Positions 1 to 13,869 are shown, numbered from the stretch's first letter. The stretch: 64,000 nt of DNA from Hymenolepis diminuta (GCA_900708905.1 CAADRB010000039.1:697599-761598); one strand, 5' to 3'. Numbers and translations are program-made. The notes: generated from the letters alone by a model not told the origin.

Positions 1-247
1 AAGACTTTGCCACAGTAAGGCCACACGGGGTCTACAGAACCCCCAAAAAAAACACGTCCGCACTAATATGACTCAGCAGGTTGACTAACGGAAAGGAGAT
101 CTTTGTAACATGCCAAAATTTGTTGTGGGGGCTTCAAGCAACAACAGATGGTGCTATATATCTATTCCCTAAGGGTCTTTGTAGACTTAAAATAGCACTG
201 AAATTTGACTGGGGTCCAACGGACCCCATGTGTCCTCAACGGGTTAA
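1..247. mobile_element. piggyBac-like miniature element (right end and subterminal repeat)
   Basis: The right side ends in GGG followed by TTAA (244-247), the target site typical of piggyBac elements. Read inward from that end, the sequence resembles the left part of the window in inverted orientation. Both sides carry an 'AGG-CACAc/tGGGGTC' block followed by a small GGGGTC...GACCCC or GAACCCC hairpin (left about 20-47, right about 211-235). The left terminus is cut by the window start or decayed. No transposase is visible, so this would be a non-autonomous (MITE-type) copy. The family is inferred from the ends only. Confidence 0.45.
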
Positions 248-1194
248 ATAGAACGGTCTGCGATTTGACGGTTGATAACCTAATGTCTATTGCGCATAAT
301 TTATCGAAACATTATCGAGCTCATTGTAATTAACTGTTTCCATAAGCATTATCCTCTAGAATATTAGTACCCTTCAAAATGTGTGTCCTCGTTCTGGAGA
401 ATTAAAATCAATATGGATTCTTGACTCCATGAATTTCGTTGACGTGCTCTCATAGAATGATTTTTAACACTGATAAACATTTCATTCTAATCCAAAAAAT
501 GTTTAATTATATATACTTCGTTTGCTTGATAACATAAGAAATAAATGGTGCATTTCAACTTCACTTTTGGAAATCTATGAATTTTAAAACAACATGTTTC
601 ACATTAAAATAGATGGAATATATTAAAGAATATTCTGACAAAGTATAAATGAGAATAAATAAGATCTTGAAATTATGTTAAGCCATGCAGGATGGATTGA
701 ATTGAATTTTAAAAGTGTCATCAATATATTTTCGGGAAATTTTATTCAAATCATACATCTCAGTAACAAAAGTTAACCAAAAAAATATAAATTGAATGTT
801 TTTAATCATAATTAAAATAAAAAGGTTTTTCTTTTAAACATATTAAACATTGGAATCTCGATATACAATACAGAATTAGGTTTTGTTTGTTTGTATCAAC
901 GTCTATTAGCGAGGGTGGGTATTTTGAGCATTGTCTGAAACGCAACATTTTAGCCTACTTAGCCTTTGGATAAATATTATGCAAAATTGAAAGTTCAGGT
1001 TTGTTGTGCTTGTTGATTTATAGAATGATTTGAACCAAAATTTTTAATTCTACGTCGCAAAAATTCTTCTGTTTTCATATAGACTGCTTATTCAATGCTC
1101 TATGTATGCTTGCATTGAAAAATAAGATTTTCTCCCTATGAACACATACTATTATGTCAAATTTTTACCTTTTTTTTAATATTTGAGATTCGCC
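248..1194. other. AT-rich 5' flank of SETD1
   Basis: No coding signal seen. A pyrimidine run ending in AG at 1186-1187 lies 7 nt upstream of the SETD1 ATG. It could be a splice acceptor for a 5'UTR intron or a spliced leader. No convincing TATA box or other promoter element was recognised. Confidence 0.5.
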
Positions 1195-4100
1195 ATGGAA
1201 AATAAAGGCCGTCCATCTTATCGAGCTGCAAAGTTATTGCGGGACCCGCTGTTAGATTCATCTTGCAAAACTGCGCTCTATCGAATAGATGGCGTAGTAC
1301 AAGGGGTATTATTACTGATCTTTTGTAATATTCACTATTCTAGGCCTCACATCCAAGTCACATAGATGTTGTTGATCCTCGGTTGGCTCCTCAACTACGT
1401 GCATACTGTAAAAATCCAGGTCTGGAGTTTGAAGTTCCAAACTTTAAGGTAATTTGAGATTATACGATTAAACATATTTCCTCTTTAGTATGATATTTAT
1501 TATATTGGGAAATATCCGGATAAAGAGGTCACATTTTCCAACCTTAATGATAATATAACAACAAAAAATTTGCATCAAATGTGCCAGGAATTCGGAGCAA
1601 TTGAGGAGGCCAAGGTTTACTTTCATCCTCAGACTCAAAAGCACATGGGAGTAGGTAAGGTGGTTTTTCATCTCGCCAAAAGTGCTCAACTCTGCGTGGA
1701 GAAGTTGAATAAAACCTCTAAAATGGGGAATATAATGACAGTTGAATTGGATAAATTCGGTGAAAAAAGACATCCCCTTTTGTTCAACCTCTTTAATCAG
1801 TTATCTCAAAACGCTCAATCAAAGCAACATAGAGATAATGTAATGAATACTTCCAGTAGACTTGAGGATCCTTCCAAACATTCCATTCCCTCCCACCTGT
1901 TGCCTCAACCCTTTGAAGTTAAATCTTCCTCATATCAACGTGATTCTCTAAAAGATCGCTCCTGCCGTCCTATTCTCCCTGATTTGAATCACCATCCGTC
2001 ATTATCGTCTTCAATCAATGGAATCTCACTATCAAAAGAAGATCCACTTGATGTTCGAATACGAAAGTTACTTCATTCATCCTCTACCCCCTCCGAGTCT
2101 CCTATCCACCATAAAAAATCTCCTCTCCTCTCCTTAATTAAACCAAAACCCACACCTCTTCTTCAGAGTCCATCCCTGCTGCCAATGCCAACACCCACAT
2201 CTTCATCCACCAGAGTGATCTCAATTCAAGATTCTCAGTCCCCGAAAGTTGGCTCCTCTTCATCACGTAGAACTCTTCTTCCTTTGCCTACCGAAGAGAA
2301 GGCTAAATCAGAAAAGAAGACGCTAACTCCTCTTCCTTCTGTGAAACAACCACTGCTTCCTCAAGTTCTCCCTACTGTAAATTTCTCCCACGTCACCCAA
2401 TTAGCAGTGGAAACTTCTTTTCAATTTGTTACGGAGCTGCGGAATATCATTAGAAGGGATCTCGAGCGCAGGCTGATTGAGGGCTGTGCCTTTCGTGCCT
2501 TTGATGATTGGTGGGAAGCCCAAAAGAGAGTATGTATAATCCCTTTTTATTCTTGAATAACCGATGTGAGATGATCATGAGTTTAGCACATGTTGCTTTA
2601 TTGCCTATCCATTTCTCGCTGGTTTTAAACGTGTGTAAGTGCATGAAGGTGTTTATGCTCTTATGTTAATGATGCTCTTTTAGTGGTGGATTCTCTGATT
2701 GTACCCATGTGAGGCCACACGTGCTTAGAATGTCATCGGTGCTCAACCAGTAATTGAATCAATTCCTTGGAGCTTGACTAGATTCTTTCCAATGGGTATA
2801 TGCGACGACATTTTTCTGCTACTTGGAATGTAACGGATTCAGTAAGCATTTAAGCAACATTTGACAGCTGCAGTTCGAAGCTTCTTTCAGTGGGTTAACT
2901 CACCAATCAAACAATGTTTATTTCGAATTAGTTAAGCACGTAATTCTGGAATATAAGCGTGTTCGAAAACATTTTGATTATCAAAAGTGCGCCGTTGTCA
3001 GCAAGTACATCTGCAAAGTCAGAGGTCATGAGACCAATGCCCATCGATGCTCATTCAGTGGTGTGAGTGAACGACTGCCTTAATTAATTCTGATGGAAAA
3101 ACGTGGTAGAATGCGTTGGGTTTATTGTAAGATCATCTCCAGGACACCTCATCCTAGTCAATTTCTCTGAACACTGTGAACGTATTTGAGAAGTTTTTTT
3201 GTGAGAATCTATTAGATATCTACAGTGTCTCTTATCAATGCAAAATAAGAGCAGTATTTCTTTCACCTAGTTTGAAGTGTTACAAAGGCTCATCATATGA
3301 TAGAGACGCGAACTCCATTGGTGCATAGTTAGCAATTCCACATGGATGTATTTGTAGATTAATTATTCTAGTTTTAACGTAAGTGTTGAGGGAGGCTTTC
3401 TAAGAGTTTTGTGATTTATAGTGCTCTCAGGCTAGAAGAAAACCTCTAAAATATAGCTTAGGAAAGCGGAAGGGAGTTGTTTTTATAACTGATACGAGTT
3501 AAAGGACCATTGTTATTATCATTTCTTTTTTTGCATTGCAGTTGGAACACCGAAGGAATATTTTATCGAGGAGCAATCTTACTAGGTCTCTTGCAAACCG
3601 AAATGCTCAAACCACATCACCCTCATCAAATGCTCAAACAATTAATCGGTCAACCAAAATCGACCCGAGTGGTGATATGTCTTTCCTTTTCCAAGGTCTT
3701 CGGTCCACCTTGCCGAAAATAAAACGAAAGCCTAAACCACCTCCCATACCTAAAGAAAGAGAAGAAGTACATCGAAAAGGGACAGTTTCCTCTTCCGCTA
3801 CCTCTACCTCATCTTCTCTTTCCCGATCCACGTCTAGGTCTCAGTCTTCCCGCACTAAAAGATTTCATTCCGATACTCGAAAGTCCAGAGATGAGATTAG
3901 GAGAGAAGGAAGGAAGAAGCTACACGGCCGAATTCATCACAGAAGACCATCTCCTTCCACGTCGTCTTCAGCTTCTGTCAACCGTGATCCTTCCCCTCAC
4001 TCAGATTCCACTGAACCTACCACTTTTGCATCTCTCTCTTCGCAGAAGAAGCAGACCAATTCCCCTCCGAAAGGTCTGTAGCTAACAATTTTTATATTCT

Positions 4101-7100
4101 CTCCAGTAGTTCTATTCTCACCATCATCTTTCCTCTAGCCTCAACAAAAAAGCGAGTTAGTTCTCCTAGTAGTTCAGACTCTGAACCTCATCGCAATCGG
4201 AGGTGGGTTAAAAGGCGGATTAGCACTTCCAGTTCCAGCAGCAGTCGGTCAAAGTCATCCGCACCTTTGGTTAATCAGAAATCGGTTTCTTCTGGAAAAC
4301 TAACACTCCCGGAAAAATCCATTTTCTCTGATAGGTATTTTGATTTTCCTACTTATTATTGATGTATCATTTCTCATGGCTTCATGTTCGTGGTTTTATT
4401 CTTTTCTCCTCCTTTTCATTCTGTTAGTTTTCCTGTGTGTTTAGCAGTTTCTGATATAGTTTCTTCCTATTTGAATCATACCTCTGTAGAAAATGGCAAA
4501 CACAAGAAGCGAATCAAGGAATTTCCTATTTTAAAATTGGTAGATTTGCTTTCCACCTATTATTTCGTTACGTAAGAGGTTTTGTACTTGCTTGAGGATT
4601 ATCTTCAGTTAGTTTTAACATTTCTCCGCATACTCTGCTTTTAGCCTTTCACGGAATTGGTTCATTAATGTTCCAATCCTTACGCAGACTTTAAATTGAT
4701 GTCCCTATGGTCTTCTCTACCTTTTCAGATACCACAGTTTAGATGGACTCTTTTATTGATCAAGCTACCTAACCACATTGGACGTAAGTGGTCTATAGAG
4801 CGGTTCGAAATGCGAGTTGTTCAATCAGAGTGTCATCTTTATATTATATGTTCACTTTTGACTCACCCTTATTACAGCCATGAACTTTACTCTTTACTCT
4901 CCTAGTTTGTTCTTACTCTGTCTTATTTTCAATTTTTTTTTATTTCATGCTACTCAAAATTCACTAGTATAAATAGTAAACCAATAAACAGTAGATTACT
5001 CATGCTTTCTCTTCGCTTTAGTTCGTCAGATCTGGAAGCATCTCAAAAAGATGATGAGGATAAAGAGAGCTTGAAATCAGGTCCTACTGGCAGGGAAAGT
5101 CATACAGCTAAATCTGCTTCTTCCTCACCGCTTGAGTCCAACCCCAGCGAACTCTCGCACTCACCCTCATCTGTTAGACAACCTGAATCAGTCGCCAAAC
5201 CCATCACTGTCGAGTCCTCTGATCTTAATTCTGATGAGTCTGATGTAAGTAGTAGTGTATTTCCTGCTTGCTCATAATGCCGGATAGTTCAGCAGATGTT
5301 ATGCTGAGATCTCCCTTTTTTAATAATGAAAAGTAATTGTATTTCCACATGATGTTTGACTGCTGACAAGCTGAATAGCGTCCTTATTTCAATCACAACC
5401 CTTATCTCATAACTGCATACCATTTTACAAAATATGATTCCGCATGTTTATCGTTCTAAATAACGTTTGTTTTGTTTCTATTAGGTGGAAAACGTCGTAT
5501 TGGCAATTCGGCTTAAGAGACGAGAGGAGGAGCTTCATAGAAAGAGAATGTCTGCTATCAAAAGCGGTAGTAGGACTACCTCTACTACTGCTGCAAGCAA
5601 GCACACCAATGGAGCTCCTCAATCCTCCGGCTTGTCAAATGGATCACTGGTGCGTAATCCGCTTACATTCACACTTCAATGCATTCATCTTTTCTTACTT
5701 TTCATGTGCATTTATTACTTTAATAGCTGTATTTTATTATATTTCCTTGTCTTTTTAATGAATGATTTTCCCTTAAATTATATAAGAATACGGCACAGGC
5801 CATTGTCATTTAAAATATTTTTGCATTTTATAGTCCCTGGTTGAATTTAAACTTTATTTCTAACTTTCTCAAGCTTCTCATTTGTTCGATAGAGTTTTGA
5901 AACTTAAGGCCCACTTGAGTTGAAACATCCATCAGCCTGAAACGATTTTAACCAGACAGTGATTCACTATGCTAACTGAGGTTGCTTATTGCGCACTAAT
6001 TTCAAATTATATACAGGGTGCGTAAGGTATCTGAGGTCACCTTACGCACTTTTAGAAAAACAGAAAATGAAACTATTAATGGTTGAAACTTACCACAAAT
6101 TTGCAGCAAAACAAATAAACATAATATTAACCTAGGTTTTATTCCATGTGTCCTTCTTCGGCTTCTATCACCGGCTCAGTTCGAGCCGGATAGCAACTGA
6201 CTGCAAACTTTCATCAGATCAGGTGGTCCTTATTGATGTCCTCTATTGCTCGGGCTATTGTCTCCATGTGAGAGAGAGAGAGAGAGGAGGAGGATTTGGT
6301 GTTTTGGGATGCCTGCTAACTTCCTATTCAACGACGCCCCACCCCACACGTAATGGTGCAAAGGAGTAAAGTCTGGTGAGTTAGGGGGTGACCACAAGAA
6401 GTTTGGTGTGACATGATGATGAAAATTCTCGGCCATCCATGCAATCCTAGATTTTGAGAGCTTTATGGGATGGAGTTGGATCTCGGTGGAAGACATAGGG
6501 GGGTCTTCTTCCATTGACTGCGCTGTCTATTCGAGGCAGCTTAACGGCAACGGTTTGAGGAGTCTCCATTGTAGGCATCCGTGTCTGCATTGACTCTAAG
6601 GCCTGTCTGCGGAAGAATGGAGGAGTCATGATGTGCCCCCTCCCCACTGCTAACAACGTCGAAAACCATCACTGTTGGTAGAAACTTCGTGTGCGCATAA
6701 CAGTTGGAACTTCGATGGGGTCCGCCCGCACATAGCCACCACCTAGCATTTCTTGGATTGACTTTTTGATTCTGGTGGAGGTTATTTCGTCGGAGAAAAG
6801 GCAAAGACACTCCTGTTCTTCTGTGTGCCTCAATTTGTTTAAGAGTGGTTTCGCACACATTAGACGATTGTCTTGAGTTGTTATTGTCGACATAAACTAA
6901 CTCCATCTAAGAACGTATGATTAGTATTCACCGTGGTCTTGATGAGGACGGCCTTGATTCCTTACTGTTCCTTCAGACAGCGGAAGATCGTTGGTGAGAT
7001 GTCACACACTGACTTCCCCGGTGTGCGATCACCGATCATGTCATGCAGTCTTGTGATAAGCCCAGGTGTTCTGAGTGAGTCAGACAGAGCGTTGACAATG

Positions 7101-10100
7101 CTGTTTTCTCTTGCTCGTGGGTGGTCAATTAATCTCCATCGTTTTCATTCATTCAGTTCCTTTTTAACTCTACGAACGAAAAATGTGGCAACTTGTAGAA
7201 ATCTTGCAATTTCTAAACTGCTGTGTTTCGCGTGTATTTTCATTTCATTAGTTACAGTAGTATCTGGTGTGAGATTTTCTGATATAAAAAGTACATTAAA
7301 TATTATCGTTTTAGTTTTAATTACAAAAGTATTATTGTCCTCAGGAAGTCCAATTTAATCGGCTATGTTAGCATATTGTATTCTGATTGTAATTCCGCGT
7401 CATTTCGTCTTTTTTAAAGCATTCTCATTTTATTCCGTATTGACGTGGATTATACAGTCAAGAGTACATTGGCAATTAAGCAAATTTGGTTTACCAGTTA
7501 AATTCTTGAAATGTCATCATTTATCGAATAACGAAGTTATTTAATTGCAATTTCCGTTTTTAAGATTATTGTCAACTCTCAGACCCTTTGGGGTAAAACC
7601 AACTGGGTGGAGTAAAGGTATTCTGAAGCTACTCTTATGAAAAATTAGCATTTCGCAACCTCTTGTTGCCTAAATTTAATACATGATCGAACATCCATGT
7701 CACGGCGTGTGCCAATAAGTGATGATCTTGTTACCAATGCGCCAACTGCGCACCTTTGAAGTACAACATTTTCTAGTGCTTTTATTGAGCAGAGTAGGAC
7801 CTTGAAGCCTTTATGAGGACTAAGTGAAGTTCTGTTACCCCTCTTCTGGATAAATGTCATTTAGTAAGTCTGTTGATGTCGTTCATAAGACGTACACCTT
7901 TAGGCATATGAATCGTGACCCCTGGCTTGACAGGCATACACATTAAGGGCACATGCATTCCTTTTTTACTTGCTGATATATTTCAGAATTGCTTTTACAT
8001 TCGATAAAATTCTCAAATGTTAATTATATCCTGTCTAACTCGGCGTATTATCTTAAGACTGTTAAGTTATCTAATTTTCCGGCACCCAGCTCGTGCACTT
8101 ATCGAATTCCGCACTTTTCTAACTGTAGGAAAGTTATTTCTGTGCATGTTATCACAATTCTACATTTACGCGAATGTCCTATTTCTGCGTATGAAGTTAT
8201 CATTTGCTATTGTTCCTAATTTAAACATAGTTATATTGAATTTATTTCCTTCAATCGCTTCGTTTTTTTAAAAGAAAAGTTAATGTGTGGCAAATTATTT
8301 AAATTACATATTGCAGTAGAGAATACTATCTTTTTTACTATCGGTATCAATCTGTCGAAAATTGTGGATTACATAATAAGTAATGGTTCAATTGTTCTTA
8401 GCTTTCATTAGATCCGGATGTGCACCTCTTGAATTTATTTCATTTTGTTGCCTGTCTCACTTTGATCTTTACTATAATGAAGGGACATCGTTTTTCCCTC
8501 TGCGTAAGTTCCATTTCATGAATTCCACTGAACTGAATTTCACAACTTGTTAAAATGTGATTTACTTTTTCCGGTCGTGGCCTTGTATTTTCCTTCCTTC
8601 TAGTTCACTCTTTGATGGAAAGCCGACAAAAGCAAAGCTCAAAACTGCAGTGTTTATGTTTTGTTCCATGATAAACGACTTTTACTGATTGTCTTTACGT
8701 CACTCGCTCCTGTCAGCTTGACAATTATTTGGGGTAAAAGGCTGTTATGAATCCAAACATCGACAATATGAAGACTACTTGTATTTAATTACTAAAGAGT
8801 TTTGTTAGGGAAGGGGTACATAAATGTGTGGAATATGAGTGTCTAAACGTAAACAGTGGCTAAGAAGCTCATTTGGGCTCCTCGATAGTATCGCAAATCC
8901 TCGGCTTTGATTGGCTCCTCTTCCATCCAAGGCGATGGAACTGGGATATGATTGGGTAGTGAGTGTAAACATTTGATTAGCTAGTGAGATTATAAGCATT
9001 GGCCATCCTGGCTCATCATGAGGGTCCACATAAATGCCACTGTCTGGGTGTGGGTCAACTGCAGTCTAGTAATTTCTAATGGGCAGATATATCTTGGTGT
9101 CAGAAACTATATTCCCTAGCACTACACCAGTGTAAGAGCCTTACTTTACAAAATTCTTATTTGTGTAGGCGCGATCGCACCAGAATCAGAAGCTACAACA
9201 TCAAGAAAGTGAGCTACAAGCCCTGTCGGATTTCAGCAATGGGGAGAGTGATTCTCGTCACTCTTCCCTCGCAACAACCAAGACATCTTCGAGGCATTTT
9301 ATCCAGCCTAACTTTCGGGAGGATGACTGCGACTCTCAACGGCCAAGTCAGCGACCCCAATTCCAGTTTTCTTATCAAGAGGAATCTGCCTCCTCGAGAG
9401 GTATTTCAGAAGTTGAAGAGTCTTTGGACGAGGGATATTCTCTCGAAGGGGTGCCTCAATCATCACATCAGGTATGTTTCAAAATCTTCATTTACTGCTT
9501 GACTTCCCTAACTGCTTTATTACGCATGCTTGTGTATCTAACTTTCGGCTTTATTTACCCACCCACCCAACCGCATATGCACACCTAAAGGAACCCGTGG
9601 AGATTGATGCGGAAAATCAACGACGTCAGCGAGAAGCTCTTAGCCACCCTGATTTGGAAGGTGACTCCTGTGACTCCATTGATGTCGTTGAGGTAAGTCC
9701 TGCCTCTCCAATTTTGCTGCCTTTTGTGTATCCTTTGCGCATCTCACGGTTTACAAGCTTTACTAATCGCCCTTTGTGTTTTGACCACTAACCGAAACCA
9801 TTGTGGAAGCGAGATCTTTCAATTCTTTAAAACCGTATTGTAACCCAAGATGGATGAGATAATTGCATGGCAGTAGTTTGTTTTGGGGATGGAAATATAA
9901 TAGAATGGCATTAGAAAGTGTAACCTGTTGAGGACTACGTACAAATACCCAGAAGGGAACATCTTCTCAGCATCACTTCGTATTTAAGTAAGTAAGCGAG
10001 CTACTTGAAGACAGGAGGAGGTCATTCATGCCCAAATCGCCATGCTTTGGAAGGGGTTCACCATGAGACCAGACACTGGAGGTCCGGATATCACAGAAAT

Positions 10101-13100
10101 ATCAAGTGAAATTTAAGGAAACATCGAATATGCTCTATAGCGTGCACTTCTCTACGTACATTTTTAACTACTATTGTAAATATTAGTTATGCACCGATGA
10201 CGTGGCGATTACGTTGTACTGGATTTGAAGTACATATCTAGTGATTAGAACGCCGCATATCAGGGAATATATTTGACTTAAGATAACTGCAAAATAGGAT
10301 TACCATAGTTGATATTTGATTTTGCAGACTGTTGAGCGTACATATCGGTGGCCTGGTGACTTGATGCAAGAACACAATTACTTCCATCTCCCAGACTGTG
10401 GATCAAGGATCCACTATCGGGTCTCGAAACGCGAGGCCCGTCGACGTATTTCTTTGGAGACTAATTTCACCCTCGCTTCAATCACACCTACTGAGGATGA
10501 AGAAAAGAAAGTCACGCCGCTTGTTCTTCATCGCGTATCACCGAAACCATTCCTCACATCTTCTGCTTCAGTTCAGTCCTTTCATCAACAACAGGAACTC
10601 CGAACAGTGGAGAGTGGCAATAGTGTTCCCACAGCTTCTGCTACTGTGCGCCCACATGGTCAGGAGAACAAAAAACCGCCGCCTAAACGTTCTGGCGTGG
10701 GATCCAGAGAGCTGGCTAATCTCTTGACCTCTGTGGAAGTGTCTAAACCTCCTAGGTTCGCTCATTCATTCGAGGAGCGACAGTCGGAGGTCAAGTTTGC
10801 TCCTCGGTCTAAAGAAGAGGAGGAAATGGTAAACCGGTTAAAACTAAACCTAATTGAAAATATTTCCCTTAGTTCTTATTACTGCGAATGAAGTTGTCAA
10901 GAGTCTGAAGCATGTTTTTTAAACTGTGGGTATGTATAATAGATCATATCATCATTGCTCATGGGTAAAGCCATTCTATGCCCCAAGTTTAACTAGCTGG
11001 AATTGAATGTCTTAATTCAGTATACAAATCGGGCAAGTAAATGCATAGCTACAACGTAGAAGAAATTTTTGTCAAAAGGGAATAGAGATTAGGTTCATGG
11101 GATTAAGGATTTTACTGCTCGATGAACACATGTTGGTGCTTTCTCAAGCGATTTTTTTTTGAAGAGGCTCCCAATAAATCTAATGTTAATGTTCAGAATA
11201 ATATTCGGATATGCGCCTGGCGTTTCAATCACCCATGTCTTTTGTATGGCCTAAAACGACCGCAAATTGGGTGTCAACATCTGAAGAACAGTGATTCTCT
11301 CGATAGGGCAGAAGTGTTGTCTTCCTTTCCGCGAACATTTGCATATATTTGACAGCTTTGCATCTCATCATTTTCGCTCGAATTCCCTTGATGAGGGATT
11401 TGCACTTTTAGAATTTGTTTTGACCATGACAGCCTAGTCAAACCAATGGCTTTGTCGAGATCCAAGGTTGGCGCTCTCTACTGCTAACTGGGATGTCCAC
11501 GGTATAAATTTGCTAACTGTAAAGTCTGGGGGTTCTAGCACATACCATTTATCCTAAATTTAAGGCATGTTGCAAAAATCTCATCAATTCCTGAAATCGC
11601 CGCAAATATAACACATGACGCATCAGCTTTCTTGATGCCTTGGTCGATTTACCTTAGGGATGACTTTATATAAACTTCATTTCTAGTTCTTGGTATCTAA
11701 TGAATCAACAAAAGGTTTACATAAGAGAATTTACTTCACTAATCCGGTTCCCTACTAAGTGATTTGCGCTTCTTATTACTTTGAAAATCTTGTCAATCAG
11801 TTAGTATATTAATCTTGTTCTGTAATATTGACACTCGGATAAATTCACAGTCTCATTCGATTAGTACTTTTTTGTTTTGGTATGAATTATTCCGAGACTG
11901 GGCTTCGCAACTTGTGAAAGTTGAATTGACTTTTAACTACTCGATTCTCACTCTTTGTTTTCCCCTTTTAGATACTAAGTTCCTTTCTTGACATTGGTAT
12001 TGATACTGAAGATGTTGACATGTTTCACGAGCTCTACAATCTTATACGGGATGATCGAGGTTCTAAACTCTTGGCCTCAGTTGTTGAATCGGCCCACGTC
12101 CGTTATCCACACAAACTTCTCGACATGATAAGTAAAACTGCGTGGGTTGATCATCCTCCCTCCTTTGTACCAGATCCTCCTGATGTGAAGGGGTTCATTG
12201 ATTCTCAGGGTCGACTTCACACTGATGCCTCTACTGCGGCAAGAAACAAAGAGAATTCTCGAAAACGTCGTCGCCCAGCTCGAAATTGTCAGGCGAAGCG
12301 ATCAAGACTTGATCTGCTCATTTCAGAACCGACCTACACCTCATCAATTTCAGAGGAGGATTCGATTCCTGAGTCACCTAGTGTATTTGGGGATTCAATA
12401 GAATGTCTGAATTCGGCTATGGCATTGCAGCGTCGACGACTGATTGAACATATGACTTCTGTAGTCCACAATAGGGCAGCCTTGCTTGGTGAGAATCCTT
12501 TTAATCGAGGGCGAAGAAAACGAAAATCGATGTGCGATGACGCTACCATGCATCTTGGTCCTGCTGCTGCATATCCACCAATTCATTCCACAGGCAAGTT
12601 GCTTGATTTCACCTATTCTTTTTGGTAAAAAGTGTTGACATCCTCACTATTTATGGTCTCCTTTGCTTACCATAAACTAGGTTGTGCTCGAACTCAGGGT
12701 TACTACCGTCTGGATCAAAGCCAGCGTTTCCGTCGTTCCTGGTGTGTAGGCCAGAGCAGAATGGCTGAGGATGGGAGTCAACGCGTTCCTCTACCCCTCA
12801 CTCCTGCTACAATTCCTCTGAACATCATCAACGCCGCTCAAGACAGTCTTGCTGGCGAACTCACTGAACAAGGATCTAAAGCCAAACGAAATAAAGTCAC
12901 TCAGGCTCGTGAAGTTCGTTCTGTTCAACGTCGGCTCCTCGCTGAGTTCCAGGATATTGAGACTGGTGATCTACTCAAGTTCAATCATCTCGAAGTGAGT
13001 ACTATCTCCATGTTTACTTAAATGTGTCAGTAGCATATGTTAAAAATTTTTTTTTTTCGTTGTAGTTTCGAAGAAAGGAACTTACTTTTGCGAAGTCTCC

Positions 13101-13576
13101 TATTCATCAGTGGGGTCTGTTTGCTCTGGAGCCCATTTCGGCCGACGAGATGGTGATCGAATATGTAGGACACGTTGTTCGAAGATGCGTCTCTGAGTTG
13201 CGTGAAAAGCAGTATATGCAGAGAGGCATTGGCTCCTCCTATCTCTTCAAAATCGATGACAACCTTGTCATTGATGCCACTATGTATGGAAATAATGCTC
13301 GATTCATTAATCACAGTTGTCAGGTTTGTTTAACAACTTCACCTCCTTTATTAGGGCTTGTTTGTAATAGTTATTATTTTGTGCCTTTATTCTCCCTTGC
13401 AGCCGAACTGCTTTGCTAAGGTGATAACAGTGGAAGGTCAGAAGAAGATAGTGATTTATGCCAAGCGGGACATTCAAGTGTTGGAGGAGATCACTTATGA
13501 CTACAAGTTCCCCTACGAGGATGTCAAAGTGCCCTGTCAATGTGGTGCACCACAGTGCCGAAAATTTCTTAATTAG
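1195..13576 (+). CDS. SETD1: SETD1/Set1 histone H3 lysine-4 methyltransferase (COMPASS catalytic subunit)
   Basis: Nuclear enzyme that methylates H3K4 at active promoters within the Set1/COMPASS complex. Modelled exons: 1195-1305, 1344-1448, 1489-2529, 3542-4073, 4139-4334, 5022-5244, 5485-5649, 9169-9471, 9591-9692, 10328-10828, 11972-12593, 12681-12994, 13066-13323, 13403-13576, giving 4647 nt or 1548 aa, somewhat shorter than vertebrate SETD1A. The N-terminus (ATG in GCCATGG) aligns with the SETD1 pre-RRM segment. An RRM follows (about aa 84-160, [10 protein letters not shown]), then a long Ser/Pro/RS-rich linker. The WIN motif [12 protein letters not shown] (about 1297) is the WDR5-binding site. 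N-SET includes QRRLLAEF and DLLKFN. SET begins near aa 1406 and shows [18 protein letters not shown] and ITYDYKFP. Post-SET has CQCGAPQC, and the protein ends KFLN as in SETD1 proteins. All splice phases close. Intron 7 (5650-9168) holds a mariner copy, and intron 11 is GC-AG. Identity is very secure; low-complexity exons 4-8 are less certain. Confidence 0.95.
2530..3541. other. SETD1 intron 3
   Basis: Intron from GTATGT at 2530 to TTGCAG at 3541. It is slightly richer in GC than the flanking introns, which may reflect old repeat sequence, but no element ends or coding signal were recognised. Confidence 0.6.
6013..7350 (-). mobile_element. Decayed mariner-family transposon, copy 1
   Basis: Lies in SETD1 intron 7, antisense to the host gene. 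The end at about 6013-6072 (GGTGCGTAAGGTATCTGAGG...) matches in inverted orientation the right end of copy 2 at about 22130-22190. The far end near 7320-7350 is a diverged match to the left end of copy 2. On the minus strand, mariner transposase motifs appear in pieces: [10 protein letters not shown] and LFSDE (first catalytic Asp), [25 protein letters not shown] (second Asp) and [15 protein letters not shown] (third Asp). They fall in different frames with internal stops, so the transposase is dead. It carries a short GA repeat (about 6270-6287). The long plus-strand ORF at 6933-7358 is only the antisense reading. Confidence 0.88.
7351..9168. other. Remainder of SETD1 intron 7
   Basis: Mostly AT-rich with no coding signal. 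A GC-richer block at about 8810-9130 stands out from its surroundings and may be an old repeat, but I recognise no family. Confidence 0.4.
9693..11971. other. SETD1 introns 9 and 10 around exon 10
   Basis: Introns 9693-10327 and 10829-11971 flank exon 10 (10328-10828). No genes or mobile elements were recognised. Blocks at about 9900-10110 and 11140-11510 are less AT-rich and could be degenerate repeats. Confidence 0.5.
12594..12680 (+). other. GC-AG intron inside the SETD1 WIN motif
   Basis: Exon 11 ends ...CCACAG and is followed by GCAAGT, the classic strong GC-type donor. The acceptor is AAACTAG at 12680. Joining at these sites restores [12 protein letters not shown], which matches the vertebrate SETD1 segment. 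No GT donor nearby gives that reading. The intron is 87 nt. Confidence 0.85.
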
Positions 13577-13869
13577 TCTCTCAGCATGCAATCCATGCCC
13601 TCTTCAAAAATGTCTTTCCCTTCTTCACCGGCAGCAGTTGTATTAGCACTAGAAATTCCGTGTATATTACAGGAACCCTCCTTTCTTCCCTCTCTATCTT
13701 GTACAAAATTTCCTATATGTGCGTGTTTTGCTGGCTCTTTTGCATCTCCCTCCTAGCGGGCTATATGCTGCTGCATTTACCTCCTCTTTTTTCCCTCTTG
13801 AGATGTAATATGTACAAATTTCGTTCATGTGCCTATACACAAGCGGTGATTTAGATATATAGCCGCTTC

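Noticed and set aside
1468..1773. 101-codon minus-strand frame
   Set aside because: Antisense shadow of the SETD1 RRM exon.
6933..7358. 141-codon plus-strand frame, repeated as a 128-codon minus-strand frame at 20845-21231
   Set aside because: It is the antisense reading of the mariner transposase region; conservation between the two only reflects the shared element.
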